A stretch of DNA of 48,454 bases from Deltaproteobacteria bacterium (GCA_026991135.1 JALXCD010000114.1:1-48454), one strand, 5' to 3'. Positions 21,301 through 31,632 are shown, numbered from the stretch's first letter. Made by a program: numbers and translations. Notes: generated from the letters alone by a model not told the origin.

Positions 21301-21570
21301 TTTCGCATACTACAGACCAGTTCCGTAAGCTCTTAGCTCAATTACCAAAGGATATTCAAAAGCAAGCGAAAGAAGCTTATCTTCAATTTGAAAAAAAATC
21401 CTTATTATCCAGGACTGCGTTTTAAACGAGTTCATTCTAAGCGTCCTATCTATGCTGTTCGTATATCAAGAGATTACAGAGCCTTGGGAGTTCTTCAAGA
21501 TAACAAGTTAATCTGGTTTTGGATAGGATCGCATGCAGAATATGAAAAGATATTAAAAGAAAATAGGTAG
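21297..21570 (+). pseudogene. RelE/ParE-type toxin with a +1 frameshift in an A8 run
   Basis: From ATG 21297 the frame reads MISHTTDQFRKLLAQLPKDI and reaches a run of eight A (21391-21398), then stops at about 21423 after 42 residues. Dropping one A joins it to a second frame that continues KNPYYPGLRFKRVHSKRPI to the stop at 21570. The repaired product would be 90 residues, the usual length of a RelE/ParE toxin, with the C-terminal block WFWIGSHAEYEKIL seen in that family. A genuine frameshift, polymerase or ribosome slippage at A8, or a sequencing error are all possible. A separate TTG-initiated product from 21388 (60 aa) is less likely. Confidence 0.75.
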
Positions 21571-21623
21571 TAACCAAACCTTGATAAGATATATTGATAA
21601 AATATCAAAAAGGAAAATAAAAA

Positions 21624-22934
21624 ATGACCTCACTGAATATTAGAACCATAGATGCCACTTCTTATGACAAGGGGGAACTAACAAAAAGCCTTTTAAGGAG
21701 AAAGCTTGATATATCGCCTGAAATTGAACTTCAGGTCAAGGAGATACTTGGCAGGGTAAAAGAAAAAGGTGATGAGGCCCTCTGTGAATTTACGCGAAGG
21801 TTTGATTGTCCTGACTTTGATATGGAGGATCTTAGGGTTTCCAAAGATGAGATTGAAAGGGCCTTTGGCCAGGTTGATCCGCGGGTTCTATCATCACTTG
21901 AAAAGGCAAAGACCAATATTGAAGAGTTTCATAAAAGGCAGGTTCCACGATCATGGTTTGAGACAAAGGAAGATGGTACCATTCTTGGCCAGATGGTAAA
22001 TCCTGTTGGAGCTGCTGGTCTTTACGTTCCAGGTGGAACAGGAGGAAAGACGCCCCTTGTCTCTTCGGTCCTGATGAATGCAATTCCTGCAAGGATAGCA
22101 GGTGTAAAAAGGATAGTTCTTTGCACCCCTCCGGGAGAAGGTGCTAAGATAAGTCCATATCTTTTGGTCGCAGCTAAACTGTCAGGGGTTACGGAAATTT
22201 TTCGGGTTGGAAGTGCCTGGGCAATAGGTGCCATGGCCTATGGAACAGATACCATAAAGAAGGTGGATGTGATAGCAGGTCCTGGAAATATCTTTGTGAC
22301 GGTTGCAAAAAAGATCATCTCCGGGACAACAGGAATAGATATGATAGCAGGTCCAAGCGAGATACTAATAATTGCAGATGATTCAGCCGATCCAGAGTTT
22401 GTGGCAGCAGATATGCTTTCTCAGGCAGAACATGACACCATGGCCACATCTATCCTTGTTACTTCATCAAGGTTTCTCATGGAAAAGGTAAAAATTTCAT
22501 TGGAAAAACAGCTTTCTATGCTTCCAAGGGCAGATATAGCAAGGGAATCCATAAATAAAAATGGTTTAATGATTTATGTTAAGGACCTAGAGGTAGCAAG
22601 TGATGTGGCTAATGAGATTGCACCGGAACATCTAGAGCTTTTTGTGGAAAATCCCTGGGAGCTTTTAACCAGGATAAAGAATGCAGGGGCCATTTTCCTT
22701 GGAAAATTCAGTCCCGAGCCCATAGGGGACTATATTGCAGGTCCGAATCATGTGCTTCCGACCATGGGAACTGCCAGATTTTCATCAGCCCTTGGAGTAG
22801 AGACCTTTTTGAAAAGGTCAAGCATTATCTATTATTCAAGAGACGCCTTTTTAAAGGATGCAAAGGATGTCATGTCCATTGCAGAAGTGGAAGGGCTTAT
22901 TGCCCATAAAAATTCCATTAAGGTTCGTCTTTAA
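21624..22934 (+). CDS. hisD: Histidinol dehydrogenase
   Basis: HisD performs the last two steps of histidine synthesis, oxidising histidinol to histidine with NAD. The 436-residue product matches the family length. Visible are VPGGTGGKTPLVSSVLMNAIPA (the family's PGG-rich stretch, near 134), the NAD-site region AGPGNIFVTVAKK near 218, AGPSEILIIAD near 241, SQAEHD near 266 with metal-ligand His, and the catalytic Glu-His pair in APEHLELF near 335. No other his genes are adjacent. An AAAAGGAAA precedes the ATG by 10 nt. Confidence 0.97.
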   Translation: MTSLNIRTIDATSYDKGELTKSLLRRKLDISPEIELQVKEILGRVKEKGDEALCEFTRRFDCPDFDMEDLRVSKDEIERAFGQVDPRVLSSLEKAKTNIEEFHKRQVPRSWFETKEDGTILGQMVNPVGAAGLYVPGGTGGKTPLVSSVLMNAIPARIAGVKRIVLCTPPGEGAKISPYLLVAAKLSGVTEIFRVGSAWAIGAMAYGTDTIKKVDVIAGPGNIFVTVAKKIISGTTGIDMIAGPSEILIIADDSADPEFVAADMLSQAEHDTMATSILVTSSRFLMEKVKISLEKQLSMLPRADIARESINKNGLMIYVKDLEVASDVANEIAPEHLELFVENPWELLTRIKNAGAIFLGKFSPEPIGDYIAGPNHVLPTMGTARFSSALGVETFLKRSSIIYYSRDAFLKDAKDVMSIAEVEGLIAHKNSIKVRL

Positions 22935-22963
22935 AAGATTATCTTGCATTTAAACACAAAAAG

Positions 22964-23752
22964 GTGAACAGCCTAATAGCCCTTTCAGTCTCAGGCCTTT
23001 TTGTTAAGTATCAGGGGAACACCATCCTGAAAGATATAAATTTTAGTCTAGGACGTGGTGAATTTGTTGGCCTTTTAGGTCCAAATGGAGCTGGAAAGAC
23101 CACACTTCTTCATACAATAACTGGCTTTATATGCAGTTATAAGGGAAATGTTCAGATTTTTGGAAAAGATATCGAGGCCCTTTCTTCCAGGGAACGTGCA
23201 AAAAAGATTTCCCTTTTACCCCAGTTGGTGGAGACTCCATTTTTTTATTCTGTAAGGGATATTGTTTTAATGGGAAGATATGCAAATAATGGCCAAAAAG
23301 ATGGCAATCTTGACTTGCACGTAGATAATGCCCTAAGAATCTGCGGAATATCACATTTAAAAAACAGGCCTTTTACAAGGCTTTCAGGTGGCGAAAAAAG
23401 GCTTGTCCTACTTGCAAGGTGTCTTTGTCAGGATAGTCCTATCCTTTTGCTTGATGAAGCCACTTCAAGCCTTGATATTCGAAGAAAGATGGAGGTCTTT
23501 GAAATCTTAAGGCAAGAAGCCTGTAAAAATGGACGCACGATCTTGATAGTTGTCCATGATATTAATCTTGCATCCTTGTACTTAGATAGACTAATTTTTA
23601 TAAAAAAAGGTAGGATAATAAAAGACGGACCGGTAAAAGAGGTTCTTTCAGAGAAAAATCTTAATGATATCTATGAAACAAAAACAAGAGTGATCGAGCA
23701 TCCAGAATATGACCGCCCTGCGGTTTTGTTTTTGCCAGAAAAGTCCTATTAA
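22964..23752 (+). CDS. ABC transporter ATP-binding protein (FecE/BtuD-like), orphan
   Basis: The 262-residue ATPase has Walker A GPNGAGKTT near residue 39, signature LSGGEKRLVLLAR near 138, Walker B ILLLDEATSSLD near 158 and the switch His in VVHDINLAS near 193. Its closest family by eye is the importers of iron-siderophore, haem or cobalamin (FecE, HmuV, BtuD). No permease or binding-protein gene is in the neighbourhood, so its partners must be elsewhere. The start is GTG 22964. It ends at 23752, overlapping an in-frame ATG of the next gene by one base. Confidence 0.88.
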   Translation: MNSLIALSVSGLFVKYQGNTILKDINFSLGRGEFVGLLGPNGAGKTTLLHTITGFICSYKGNVQIFGKDIEALSSRERAKKISLLPQLVETPFFYSVRDIVLMGRYANNGQKDGNLDLHVDNALRICGISHLKNRPFTRLSGGEKRLVLLARCLCQDSPILLLDEATSSLDIRRKMEVFEILRQEACKNGRTILIVVHDINLASLYLDRLIFIKKGRIIKDGPVKEVLSEKNLNDIYETKTRVIEHPEYDRPAVLFLPEKSY

Positions 23753-23790
23753 TGGAACTAAGTATAAAAGACCTTTTAGGAGGTTTGAAA

Positions 23791-24138
23791 GTGTCTGATG
23801 ACTGTTTGTTTTGCAAGATGGTGAGGGGAGAAATTAAGCCAGATGTTGTTTATGAGGATGATGAAATTCTTGCCTTTAGAGATATAAATCCCCAAGGGCC
23901 TGTTCATGTTCTCATTATACCAAAGGAGCATATTCCTACTTTGAATGATCTTGAAGATCGGCATGTCGAGCTTATGGGAAAGATGTTTTTGACTGCAAAA
24001 AGGATTGCCCAGGACGAAAACCTGGCCTCTAATGGTTATAGGACCGTGATAAATTGTAACAGGCATGGCGGTCAGGAGGTGTATCATATCCATCTGCATC
24101 TTATTGGCGGAAGACAGATGACATGGCCACCGGGTTAG
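23791..24138 (+). CDS. HIT family nucleotide-binding hydrolase (HinT-like)
   Basis: HinT-type enzymes hydrolyse purine nucleoside phosphoramidates. The 115-residue product carries the histidine triad HGGQEVYHIHLHLIGGR near its C-terminus, with the catalytic His in HIHLH, and aligns along its length with E. coli HinT (LFCKMVRGEI, VYEDDEILAFRDINPQGPVH). I chose GTG 23791 because TTAGGAGG lies 8 nt before it. An in-frame ATG at 23752 overlapping the ABC gene's stop would add 13 residues with no similarity to the family. A 258-nt gap with the carA promoter follows. Confidence 0.9.
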   Translation: MSDDCLFCKMVRGEIKPDVVYEDDEILAFRDINPQGPVHVLIIPKEHIPTLNDLEDRHVELMGKMFLTAKRIAQDENLASNGYRTVINCNRHGGQEVYHIHLHLIGGRQMTWPPG

Positions 24139-24301
24139 ATGTAACGTTTTTTCAAGAATAAAGGGTGGAATGTATTTTTAAGGTAGAGACAGGCAACATT
24201 TAAATAAATTTTTTCCTTTTTTTAATGATCAAAAGTCATAGAGCCTGTTCTTAAGGTGTAGTTCCCTTTTTGTGAAGCTCGATAGAATAAAAAGCCACTT
24301 A

Positions 24302-24330
24302 TTGACTGCCCAAACCCCTGCGTTTATAGT
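24302..24330 (+). promoter_or_regulatory. Sigma70-like promoter of carAB
   Basis: TTGACT (24302-24307), a 17-nt spacer, and TATAGT (24325-24330) give a near-consensus promoter. Transcription would begin near 24337, leaving a leader of about 60 nt before carA. Confidence 0.7.
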
Positions 24331-24364
24331 GGGCTTGCCTTTTTCAGGCATGGTCTAAAATTGC

Positions 24365-24380
24365 GCCCAAGCCTTTGGGC
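24365..24380 (+). promoter_or_regulatory. Leader hairpin of carA
   Basis: GCCCAA (24365-24370), loop GCCT, TTGGGC (24375-24380) form a compact 6-bp hairpin ending 4 nt before the carA Shine-Dalgarno region (AGAGG). A CTTGCC at 24334-24339 can also pair with GGCAAG at 24389-24394, which covers the ribosome site. The alternatives suggest, without proof, translational control of carA. Confidence 0.4.
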
Positions 24381-24396
24381 TTAGAAGAGGCAAGAA

Positions 24397-25542
24397 ATGA
24401 AGGCACTTATTGCCCTTGAAGATGGACGAATATTTGAAGGACGTTCCTTTACTGGCCCTGGTGAGGTCTCAGGTGAGATAGTCTTTAATACCAGTATGAC
24501 AGGGTATCAGGAGATTCTCACCGACCCTTCCTACAAGGGACAGATGGTTACAATGACCTATCCCCTTATAGGAAATTATGGGGTAAATCCAGAGGACGAA
24601 GAATCCCTTGGAATACATCTTGGCGCCTTTATTGTTAGGGAATATGAGGCAGACTATAGCAACTGGAGGGCTACAGGGGATCTAGCAAGCTATTTAAAGA
24701 AATATGGGATTTTAGGCATAGAGCAGGTGGATACCCGTGCAATTACAAGGCACATTAGGCTTTCTGGTGCCATGAAGGCGGTTATATCAACAATTGATTT
24801 AGATGAAAGATCCCTTGTGAAAAAGGCTAAGGAAAGCCCTAGTCTTGTTGGACTTGATCTAGCGTCAAAGGTGGGCTGTAAAAGGCCCTATTGCTGGGAA
24901 GAAGGGAAAATCTTGGAACTTGATGATATAAGCCCTGAAAGGCTATCGAGGTTAAAGTCATGGGAGACTTCAAGGTTCAGGATAGCCATTATCGACTGTG
25001 GTCTAAAGTTCAACCAGTTAAGGCTTTTTAGTAAAAGGGCCTGTCAGTGTGTGGTCGTTCCGGCAAGTTCTATGCCTGAACAGATTCTTTCCATTGATCC
25101 TCACGGGATATTCATTTCAAATGGCCCAGGGGATCCTGCTGCAGTCACAGGGGTTATTGAGACAGTAAAGGCCCTTCTTGGGAAAAGGCCAATTTTTGGT
25201 ATTTGTCTAGGGCACCAGATACTCTCACTTGCTCTCGGGGCCAAGACCTATAAGCTAAAGTTCGGCCACAGGGGTGGAAATCAGCCTGTAAAGGATCTAT
25301 CAACAGGAAGGATTGAGATTACTGCCCAAAATCACGGATTTGCTGTAGATGAAGCAACTCTTCCAGCAGGTGTTGAGGTTACCCATATAAATCTAAATGA
25401 CAATACGGTTGAGGGTATAAGGCACAGGAACATTCCCGCCTTTTCTGTCCAGTATCATCCTGAAAATGCCCCTGGTCCACACGATTCAGAGTATCTTTTT
25501 GATAGATTTGTTGATCTTATGGAAAAATTCCACTCCAAATAA
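24397..25542 (+). CDS. carA: Carbamoyl-phosphate synthase small subunit (glutaminase)
   Basis: CarA hydrolyses glutamine and channels ammonia to CarB for arginine and pyrimidine synthesis. The 381-residue product starts MKALIALEDGRIFEGRSF and has FNTSMTGYQEILTDPSY near 31-47, typical of the CarA N-terminal domain. The class I glutaminase domain has the catalytic Cys in FGICLGHQILSLALG near 270 and the His-Glu dyad in VQYHPENAPGPHD near 350. Length matches E. coli CarA (382). carB follows 18 nt later. It has its own promoter and a structured leader. Confidence 0.98.
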   Translation: MKALIALEDGRIFEGRSFTGPGEVSGEIVFNTSMTGYQEILTDPSYKGQMVTMTYPLIGNYGVNPEDEESLGIHLGAFIVREYEADYSNWRATGDLASYLKKYGILGIEQVDTRAITRHIRLSGAMKAVISTIDLDERSLVKKAKESPSLVGLDLASKVGCKRPYCWEEGKILELDDISPERLSRLKSWETSRFRIAIIDCGLKFNQLRLFSKRACQCVVVPASSMPEQILSIDPHGIFISNGPGDPAAVTGVIETVKALLGKRPIFGICLGHQILSLALGAKTYKLKFGHRGGNQPVKDLSTGRIEITAQNHGFAVDEATLPAGVEVTHINLNDNTVEGIRHRNIPAFSVQYHPENAPGPHDSEYLFDRFVDLMEKFHSK

Positions 25543-25560
25543 ATCAAGGTTTGAAAAAAG

Positions 25561-28500
25561 ATGCCTAAAAGAACTGATTTAAAAAAGATATTGATAATAG
25601 GTTCCGGCCCCATAGTTATTGGTCAGGCATGTGAATTTGACTATTCAGGCACCCAGGCCTGTAAGGCCTTAAAGGAAGAGGGCTATGAGGTGGTCCTAGT
25701 AAACTCAAACCCGGCAACCATAATGACCGATCCGGAGGTGGCAGATAGGACCTATGTTGAGCCCATCACCCCAGAGGTTGTCATTAAGATACTAAAAAAG
25801 GAAAGGCCTGATGCAATTCTACCAACCCTAGGAGGGCAAACAGGGCTTAACACCGCAGTGGCTGTGGCAGATACAGGCATACTGGAAGAGCTCGGGATTG
25901 AAATGATTGGCGCAAGCCCTGAGGTTATCCATAAGGCAGAGGACAGGGAAAAGTTCAGGGCTGCCATGGAAAATATTGGTCTAAGGATTCCTAAAAGCGC
26001 AATAGTCCGTTCCATGTCAGAGGCCCTTGATGCAGCAAAGGAAATTGGCTTTCCAATAATTGTCCGTCCCTCTTTTACCCTTGGAGGCACAGGGGGCGGG
26101 ATTGCATACAACATGGATGACCTTAGGAATATCTGCAGCCAGGGCCTTGAGTTAAGTATGATACACGAGGTGATGCTGGAAGAGTCGGTGATTGGCTGGA
26201 AGGAATTTGAGCTTGAGGTCATGAGGGATGCCAAGGACAATGTGGTCATTATCTGTAGCATTGAAAACCTTGACCCAATGGGTGTTCATACAGGTGATAG
26301 CATCACCGTTGCCCCTGCCCAGACCCTTTCGGACAAGGAATATCAATATTTAAGAGACGCATCCCTTGCGATAATAAGGGAAATAGGGGTGGAAACCGGA
26401 GGTTCTAATATACAGTTTGCGGTGAATCCAGAAAATGGAGATGTGGTTGTAATTGAGATGAACCCCAGGGTTTCCCGTTCTTCTGCCCTGGCGTCAAAGG
26501 CAACAGGCTTTCCCATTGCAAAGATAGCCGCAAAGCTTGCCATAGGTTACACCCTTGATGAGATACCAAATGACATCACCAGGGAGACCATGGCCTCCTT
26601 TGAGCCCACCATAGACTACTGTGTGGTCAAGATACCCCGCTGGACCTTTGAAAAGTTTCAAGACGCTGAAGACCTTCTCACCACCTCCATGAAAAGCGTT
26701 GGCGAGACCATGGCCATTGGAAGGACCTTCAGAGAGGCCCTTCAAAAGGGTCTTCGTTCCCTTGAGATTGGACGTTTCGGCCTTGGCTTTGATGGCAAGG
26801 ACCCCTGGGACAGGGGCAAGATGCCAGATATGGATGAAATAAAAAACAGGCTCCGAATCCCAAATTCAAAACGCATATTTTACATTCCCCTTGCCCTTGA
26901 AAGGGGACTTTCCATCCAGGAGATTAATGGACTTACTGGAATCGATCCCTGGTTTATCTTCCAGATAGATAGGATAAGAAGGGCTGGGAACGAGATCAGG
27001 AAAGAGGGCGAAAAGGCCCTTCATAGGCTATATGAGCTTAAAAGGGAGGGTTTTTCAGATAGACAGATTGCCTATCTTACTGGAAAGAGTGAGGAAGAGA
27101 TAAGAAGTCTACGCTATAAAAAGAATATAAAGCCTGTTTACAAACTGGTTGATACATGTGCAGCGGAATTTGAGGCCTATACCCCTTATTATTATTCAAC
27201 TTATGAGTCAGAAAGCGAGTCCCGACCTAGTAGCAATAAAAAGGTCATGATCCTGGGAGGAGGGCCTAACAGGATTGGCCAGGGCATAGAGTTTGACTAC
27301 TGTTGTGTTCATGCCTCCTTTGCCTTAAAGGAAGAAGGCATTGAAAGCATAATGGTGAATTCTAACCCGGAGACCGTTTCCACCGACTATGACACTTCAG
27401 ACAAGCTCTATTTTGAGCCTCTTACCCTTGAAGATGTCCTTCACATAGTGGATACAGAAAGGCCAGATGGGGTTATAGTTCAGTTTGGAGGACAGACACC
27501 GTTAAACCTTGCCGTTCCACTTGAAAAGGCAGGTGTTAAAATCTTGGGCACAAGCCCTTCCAGCATAGATAGGGCGGAGGACAGGGAAAGCTTTCAAAAG
27601 ATGCTTAAAAAGCTTGGCCTTATTCAGCCTGCCAATGGCACTGCCTTTAATCTGGAAGAGGCCCTAAAGATTGCAGAGGATATCGGGTTTCCTGTGGTTG
27701 TAAGGCCTTCCTATGTCCTTGGAGGCCGTGCCATGCGAATTGTTCATACAAGTAAAGAGCTTCGGGAGTTTATGGAAGAAGCAGTGGAGGTTTCAGAAGG
27801 CCATCCTGTCCTTATTGACAAGTACTTGCAGGATGCAATAGAGATAGATGTTGATGCCATAAGCGATGGAGAGATCACAGTCATTGGCGGCATAATGGAG
27901 CATGTGGAAGAGGCCGGAATTCATTCTGGAGATTCAGCTTGTGTCCTTCCTCCCCACAGGCTAAGTCAAGAGATGATTGAAGAGATAATGGATGCCACTA
28001 AAAAGATGGCAAAAGAGCTAAATGTCATTGGGCTTATGAATGTCCAGTATGCCGTAAAGGATGAAAGGCTATATGTCCTTGAGGTAAATCCTAGGGCATC
28101 AAGGACTGTTCCCTTTGTAAGTAAGGCCACAGGGGTTCCCCTTGCAAAGCTTGCAACAAAGGTGATGATTGGAAAGAGCCTTAAAGAGCTTGGTTTTACC
28201 AAAGAGCCCCAAGTCAAACATATCTCTGTCAAAGAATCTGTATTTCCGTTTAGAAAATTTCCAGGCGTTGACATTATCCTTGGGCCAGAGATGAAGTCCA
28301 CAGGGGAAGTGATGGGAATCGACAAGAACGTGGGTATGGCCTATGCAAAAAGTCAATTCGCTGTGGGCTTAAGGCTTCCTCTAAAGGGCACCGCCTTTTT
28401 GAGCATCAAAAAGGGTGATAAGGAGGCCCTTTTGGAAACAGCAAGGCTACTTGAAAATGAAGGCTTTAAGATTGTTGCCACAAGTGGCACCGCAAGGTTT

Positions 28501-28812
28501 TTGAATGAGCATGGGGTAAAATGTGAAAAGGTTCTAAAGTTTTCAGAGGGGCGTCCCAATTGTGTTGACATGATGAAAAATGGTGAGATTGATCTTGTAA
28601 TAAATACCCCCAGCGGAAAAAAGCGTACCCTTTCAGATGCCTACCACCTTAGAAGGACTGCCCTTGAGTTAGAAATACCATATTTTACCACGGTAGCCGG
28701 GGCAAAGGCAGCAGTTCAGGCCATAATTGCCCTAAAGAATCACGAAATGGATGTAAAACCCCTTCAGGAATACTATAAAAGAAATTTGCCAAGAAGAAGG
28801 GTAAAACTCTAG
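25561..28812 (+). CDS. carB: Carbamoyl-phosphate synthase large subunit
   Basis: The 1083-residue synthetase (E. coli 1073) makes carbamoyl phosphate from bicarbonate, ammonia and two ATP. Both homologous halves are present: each starts with an ATP-grasp-type domain ([19 protein letters not shown] near residue 12, [19 protein letters not shown] near 563) and carries the [11 protein letters not shown]- and [11 protein letters not shown]-type ATP loops. An oligomerisation domain lies between (about 405-555). The C-terminal MGS-like allosteric domain begins near 945 ([17 protein letters not shown]). It is intact. A decayed copy of its own tail follows immediately. Confidence 0.98.
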   Translation: MPKRTDLKKILIIGSGPIVIGQACEFDYSGTQACKALKEEGYEVVLVNSNPATIMTDPEVADRTYVEPITPEVVIKILKKERPDAILPTLGGQTGLNTAVAVADTGILEELGIEMIGASPEVIHKAEDREKFRAAMENIGLRIPKSAIVRSMSEALDAAKEIGFPIIVRPSFTLGGTGGGIAYNMDDLRNICSQGLELSMIHEVMLEESVIGWKEFELEVMRDAKDNVVIICSIENLDPMGVHTGDSITVAPAQTLSDKEYQYLRDASLAIIREIGVETGGSNIQFAVNPENGDVVVIEMNPRVSRSSALASKATGFPIAKIAAKLAIGYTLDEIPNDITRETMASFEPTIDYCVVKIPRWTFEKFQDAEDLLTTSMKSVGETMAIGRTFREALQKGLRSLEIGRFGLGFDGKDPWDRGKMPDMDEIKNRLRIPNSKRIFYIPLALERGLSIQEINGLTGIDPWFIFQIDRIRRAGNEIRKEGEKALHRLYELKREGFSDRQIAYLTGKSEEEIRSLRYKKNIKPVYKLVDTCAAEFEAYTPYYYSTYESESESRPSSNKKVMILGGGPNRIGQGIEFDYCCVHASFALKEEGIESIMVNSNPETVSTDYDTSDKLYFEPLTLEDVLHIVDTERPDGVIVQFGGQTPLNLAVPLEKAGVKILGTSPSSIDRAEDRESFQKMLKKLGLIQPANGTAFNLEEALKIAEDIGFPVVVRPSYVLGGRAMRIVHTSKELREFMEEAVEVSEGHPVLIDKYLQDAIEIDVDAISDGEITVIGGIMEHVEEAGIHSGDSACVLPPHRLSQEMIEEIMDATKKMAKELNVIGLMNVQYAVKDERLYVLEVNPRASRTVPFVSKATGVPLAKLATKVMIGKSLKELGFTKEPQVKHISVKESVFPFRKFPGVDIILGPEMKSTGEVMGIDKNVGMAYAKSQFAVGLRLPLKGTAFLSIKKGDKEALLETARLLENEGFKIVATSGTARFLNEHGVKCEKVLKFSEGRPNCVDMMKNGEIDLVINTPSGKKRTLSDAYHLRRTALELEIPYFTTVAGAKAAVQAIIALKNHEMDVKPLQEYYKRNLPRRRVKL

Positions 28813-29175
28813 TTATTGAACCTATGAATGTTCAGTATGCAGTTAAGGATGAAAGGCTTTATATCTTTCAGGTAAATGCCGCGCCTTCAAGGGTTGTTCC
28901 ATTTTTAAGTAATATTATATGGACTCCTCAAGTGAAGCATATAATAAAGGTGATGATTGGAAAAAGCTTTAAAGGGTTTATTTTAACTAGGGAGCCATGG
29001 GTTAAACTCATTTTAGTAAAGGTATTAGTTCAGATGCCTATCACATCAGAAGGGCTGCCCTTGAGCTTGAAATACCATATTTTACCACTGTAGCCGGGGT
29101 AAAGGCCATAATTGCCCTAAAGAATCACGAAATGGATGTAAAACCCCTTCAGGAATACTATCAAGAAAACAGATG
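28813..29175 (+). pseudogene. Decayed tandem copy of the carB 3' end
   Basis: Directly after the carB stop, the sequence again encodes [18 protein letters not shown], matching carB from its Met826 ([18 protein letters not shown]). KVMIGKSFKGFILTREPWVK then matches [20 protein letters not shown]. After a deletion of more than 200 codons and a change of frame, [20 protein letters not shown] and the tail [14 protein letters not shown] return. About 58 nt of the tail (29103-29160) are identical to carB 28719-28776, while the upstream part is diverged. It has no ATP site and cannot be an enzyme. It ends in a TGA overlapping the purF start. Confidence 0.9.
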
Positions 29176-30627
29176 AATCAGAAAAGACATTCTATGGATT
29201 GCAACAGCTTTTGGAAAATCAGACGCTACTTTGGTGGCCCCAGGGAAGAATGTGGCATCTTTGGCGTATATGGCCATGAAGATGCTGCAAAGCTTACCTA
29301 TTTTGGTCTCTATGCCCTTCAGCACCGGGGCCAGGAAAGCGCAGGAATAGTGACCTCAGATGGAAAAGAAGTCTGCGAATATAAGGCAATGGGCCTTGTT
29401 AGCGAGGTCTTTAATGAAAGAAATCTCAAGGAATTAAGGGGACATATTGCAGTAGGCCATGTTCGTTATTCTACAACTGGCTCCTCTGTTCTTCAAAATG
29501 CACAGCCCTTTTGCGTAAACCATGCAGGCTGCACCTTGGCAGTTGCCCATAACGGAAACCTGGTTAATGCCGCCCAGATAAGAAAGGACCTCGAAAATTT
29601 TGGCTCCATATTCCAGACCACAATGGATAGTGAGGTGATAGTTCATCTCCTGGCTAAGGCCTGGAAACGCGGAATAGAAGATGCCATTGGCCAGTCAATG
29701 AAAGTGATAAAGGGGGCATATAGTGTTTTAATTCTGACAGAAAAGGCCCTTATAGCCTTCAGGGACCCGTTGGGCTTTAGGCCCCTTTCAATAGGAAAGA
29801 TGCCAAATGGGGCCTATGTCCTAGCCTCTGAGACCTGTGCCTTTGACCTTATCCAGGCTGAATACATAAGAGAGGTTGAAAGGGGCGAGATAGTGATTAT
29901 TGATGAAAACGGTCTTCATTCCTATACTGCAATTCGGGCAGAAAGAAGGGCCAACTGCATATTTGAATTCATCTATTTTGCAAGGCCTGACAGCAACATC
30001 TTTGGAAGAAATGTCTATACCTTTCGAAAGGCCCTTGGTGCAGCCCTTATCAAGGAAGTTACAATTGATGCAGATTTTGTCATGCCATTTCCCGACTCTG
30101 GCAACTATGCTGCCGTTGGTTATGCCCAGGCAGCAGGCCTTCCCCTGGAGCTTGCAGTAATAAGAAACCATTATGTTGGAAGGACCTTTATCCAGCCAAG
30201 TCAGGCCATGAGGGATTTTGGCGTAAGGGTAAAGCTGAACCCGGTTAAAGAGGTCATAAGGGGCAAAAAGGTCATAATAATGGAAGATTCCATCATCAGG
30301 GGGACTACCAGTAGAACCAGGATCAAGGCCATTAGGGATGCAGGGGCAAAAGAGATTTACATGCTTGTAAGTTGCCCTCCAACCAAATTTCCATGTTTTT
30401 ATGGAATAGATTTTTCCACAAAAGGAGAACTTATAGCCGCCAAAAAGAGTGTGGAAGAAATTAGAGAATTTCTGGGCCTTGATGGTCTTCACTATTTGAA
30501 CATTGATTCCATGGTCGAGGCCGCAGGGGCAAATTCTGAAAGGTTCTGTCTTGCCTGCTTTAATGGCAAGTATCCCACTGAAGTGGATTTTTCTATAGGG
30601 AAATTCAGTCTTGAAGCCCGAACTTAA
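29173..30627 (+). CDS. purF: Amidophosphoribosyltransferase
   Basis: PurF makes phosphoribosylamine from PRPP and glutamine, the first step of purine synthesis. The mature N-terminal Cys is Cys27 in REECGIFGVYG, so a propeptide of up to 26 residues must be removed, as in the Bacillus-type enzyme. Glutaminase residues (HRGQESAG, RYSTTGSS, AHNGNLVN) and the PRPP site VIIMEDSIIRGTTSR near 365 are present. Cysteines in SCPPTKFPC and CLACF near the end fit the 4Fe-4S binding of that subtype. The ATG at 29173 has no clear Shine-Dalgarno; ATG 29194 is an alternative. Its start overlaps the stop of the carB remnant. Confidence 0.95.
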   Translation: MNQKRHSMDCNSFWKIRRYFGGPREECGIFGVYGHEDAAKLTYFGLYALQHRGQESAGIVTSDGKEVCEYKAMGLVSEVFNERNLKELRGHIAVGHVRYSTTGSSVLQNAQPFCVNHAGCTLAVAHNGNLVNAAQIRKDLENFGSIFQTTMDSEVIVHLLAKAWKRGIEDAIGQSMKVIKGAYSVLILTEKALIAFRDPLGFRPLSIGKMPNGAYVLASETCAFDLIQAEYIREVERGEIVIIDENGLHSYTAIRAERRANCIFEFIYFARPDSNIFGRNVYTFRKALGAALIKEVTIDADFVMPFPDSGNYAAVGYAQAAGLPLELAVIRNHYVGRTFIQPSQAMRDFGVRVKLNPVKEVIRGKKVIIMEDSIIRGTTSRTRIKAIRDAGAKEIYMLVSCPPTKFPCFYGIDFSTKGELIAAKKSVEEIREFLGLDGLHYLNIDSMVEAAGANSERFCLACFNGKYPTEVDFSIGKFSLEART

Positions 30628-31612
30628 AGACAAAGAGGCCATAATCAAGGCTGGTAAAGAGGCTATTGGTGTTGAAATAGAAGGCCTTGAGCTTGTTAAA
30701 TCCAAGCTTGGAGACGGGTTTTATTGTGCCGTTAATATTATTTTTGAGTCAAGTGGACGAGTAGTTGTAACTGGTATTGGAAAATCCGGGCTTGTTGGAA
30801 GAAAGATAGCTGCCACCCTTGCAAGCACTGGCACACCTTCCATTTTTCTTCATCCCGTAGAGGCCATGCACGGGGATTTAGGCATGGTGATGACAGGGGA
30901 TGTTGTTATAGCCATATCAAATAGCGGCCAGACCCAGGAGCTAAATGCCCTTATTCCAGCATTTAAGGACAGAAACATTCCAATCATAGCCCTTACTGGA
31001 AACGAAGAATCAATGCTTGCTAAGGCATCCACTTGTGTGATTGATACAGGGGTTAAAAAAGAGGCATGTGCCCTAGGGCTAGCGCCTACAGCCAGCACTA
31101 CTGCGGCCCTTGCAGTAGGAGATGCCCTTGCAGTAGTCCTTTTAAAATTGAGGCGCTTTAGTGAAAGAGATTTTAGGAAAAATCATCCAAGTGGCACTCT
31201 TGGTGAAAGGCTAAAGGTATCGGTTAGCCAGGTAATGTTAAAAGGGCAGGAAGTCCCCATGGCAAAGGTTGGTCAGCGGATGAATGAGGTCATTAAAGAA
31301 ATAGATGAAAAGAGGCTTGGTGCAGTTCTTGTACTTGATGCAACTGAAAGCCTTGTGGGTATTGTAACAGATGGAGATTTAAGGCGGGCAATGCTTAAAT
31401 ATGGCCCATCCTTTTATGAAAAAAGGGTTGAAGAGATTATGACGCCAAATCCAAAAAGTGTCATGCCGGATGCCCTTGCAGCAGATGCCTTGGCCCTAAT
31501 GGAGACGCATTTAATAACCGTTCTTCCTGTAGTTGGTTATGATGGAAGGTTATCCGGTATAGTTCATCTACATGATCTATTGGGAAAAGGCGAATTTAAG
31601 TTTATAATTTAA
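30611..31612 (+). CDS. kdsD: Arabinose-5-phosphate isomerase (KdsD/KpsF/GutQ family)
   Basis: KdsD converts ribulose-5-phosphate to arabinose-5-phosphate, the first step of Kdo synthesis for LPS. The 333-residue product has an SIS sugar-isomerase domain ([20 protein letters not shown], then [20 protein letters not shown] and [13 protein letters not shown]) and two CBS domains (about 210-262 and 275-330, ending [11 protein letters not shown]). Length is close to E. coli KdsD (328). It starts at TTG 30611, overlapping the last 17 nt of purF in another frame. The LPS link agrees with the kinase gene at 35.8 kb. Confidence 0.94.
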   Translation: MKPELKDKEAIIKAGKEAIGVEIEGLELVKSKLGDGFYCAVNIIFESSGRVVVTGIGKSGLVGRKIAATLASTGTPSIFLHPVEAMHGDLGMVMTGDVVIAISNSGQTQELNALIPAFKDRNIPIIALTGNEESMLAKASTCVIDTGVKKEACALGLAPTASTTAALAVGDALAVVLLKLRRFSERDFRKNHPSGTLGERLKVSVSQVMLKGQEVPMAKVGQRMNEVIKEIDEKRLGAVLVLDATESLVGIVTDGDLRRAMLKYGPSFYEKRVEEIMTPNPKSVMPDALAADALALMETHLITVLPVVGYDGRLSGIVHLHDLLGKGEFKFII

Positions 31613-31632
31613 AAAAATTCTTAGGAGAAATC

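Noticed and set aside
21388-21570. An independent 60-aa gene starting at TTG 21388
   Set aside because: The start codon lies inside the toxin reading frame without a Shine-Dalgarno, and the protein is the missing C-terminal half of the toxin.
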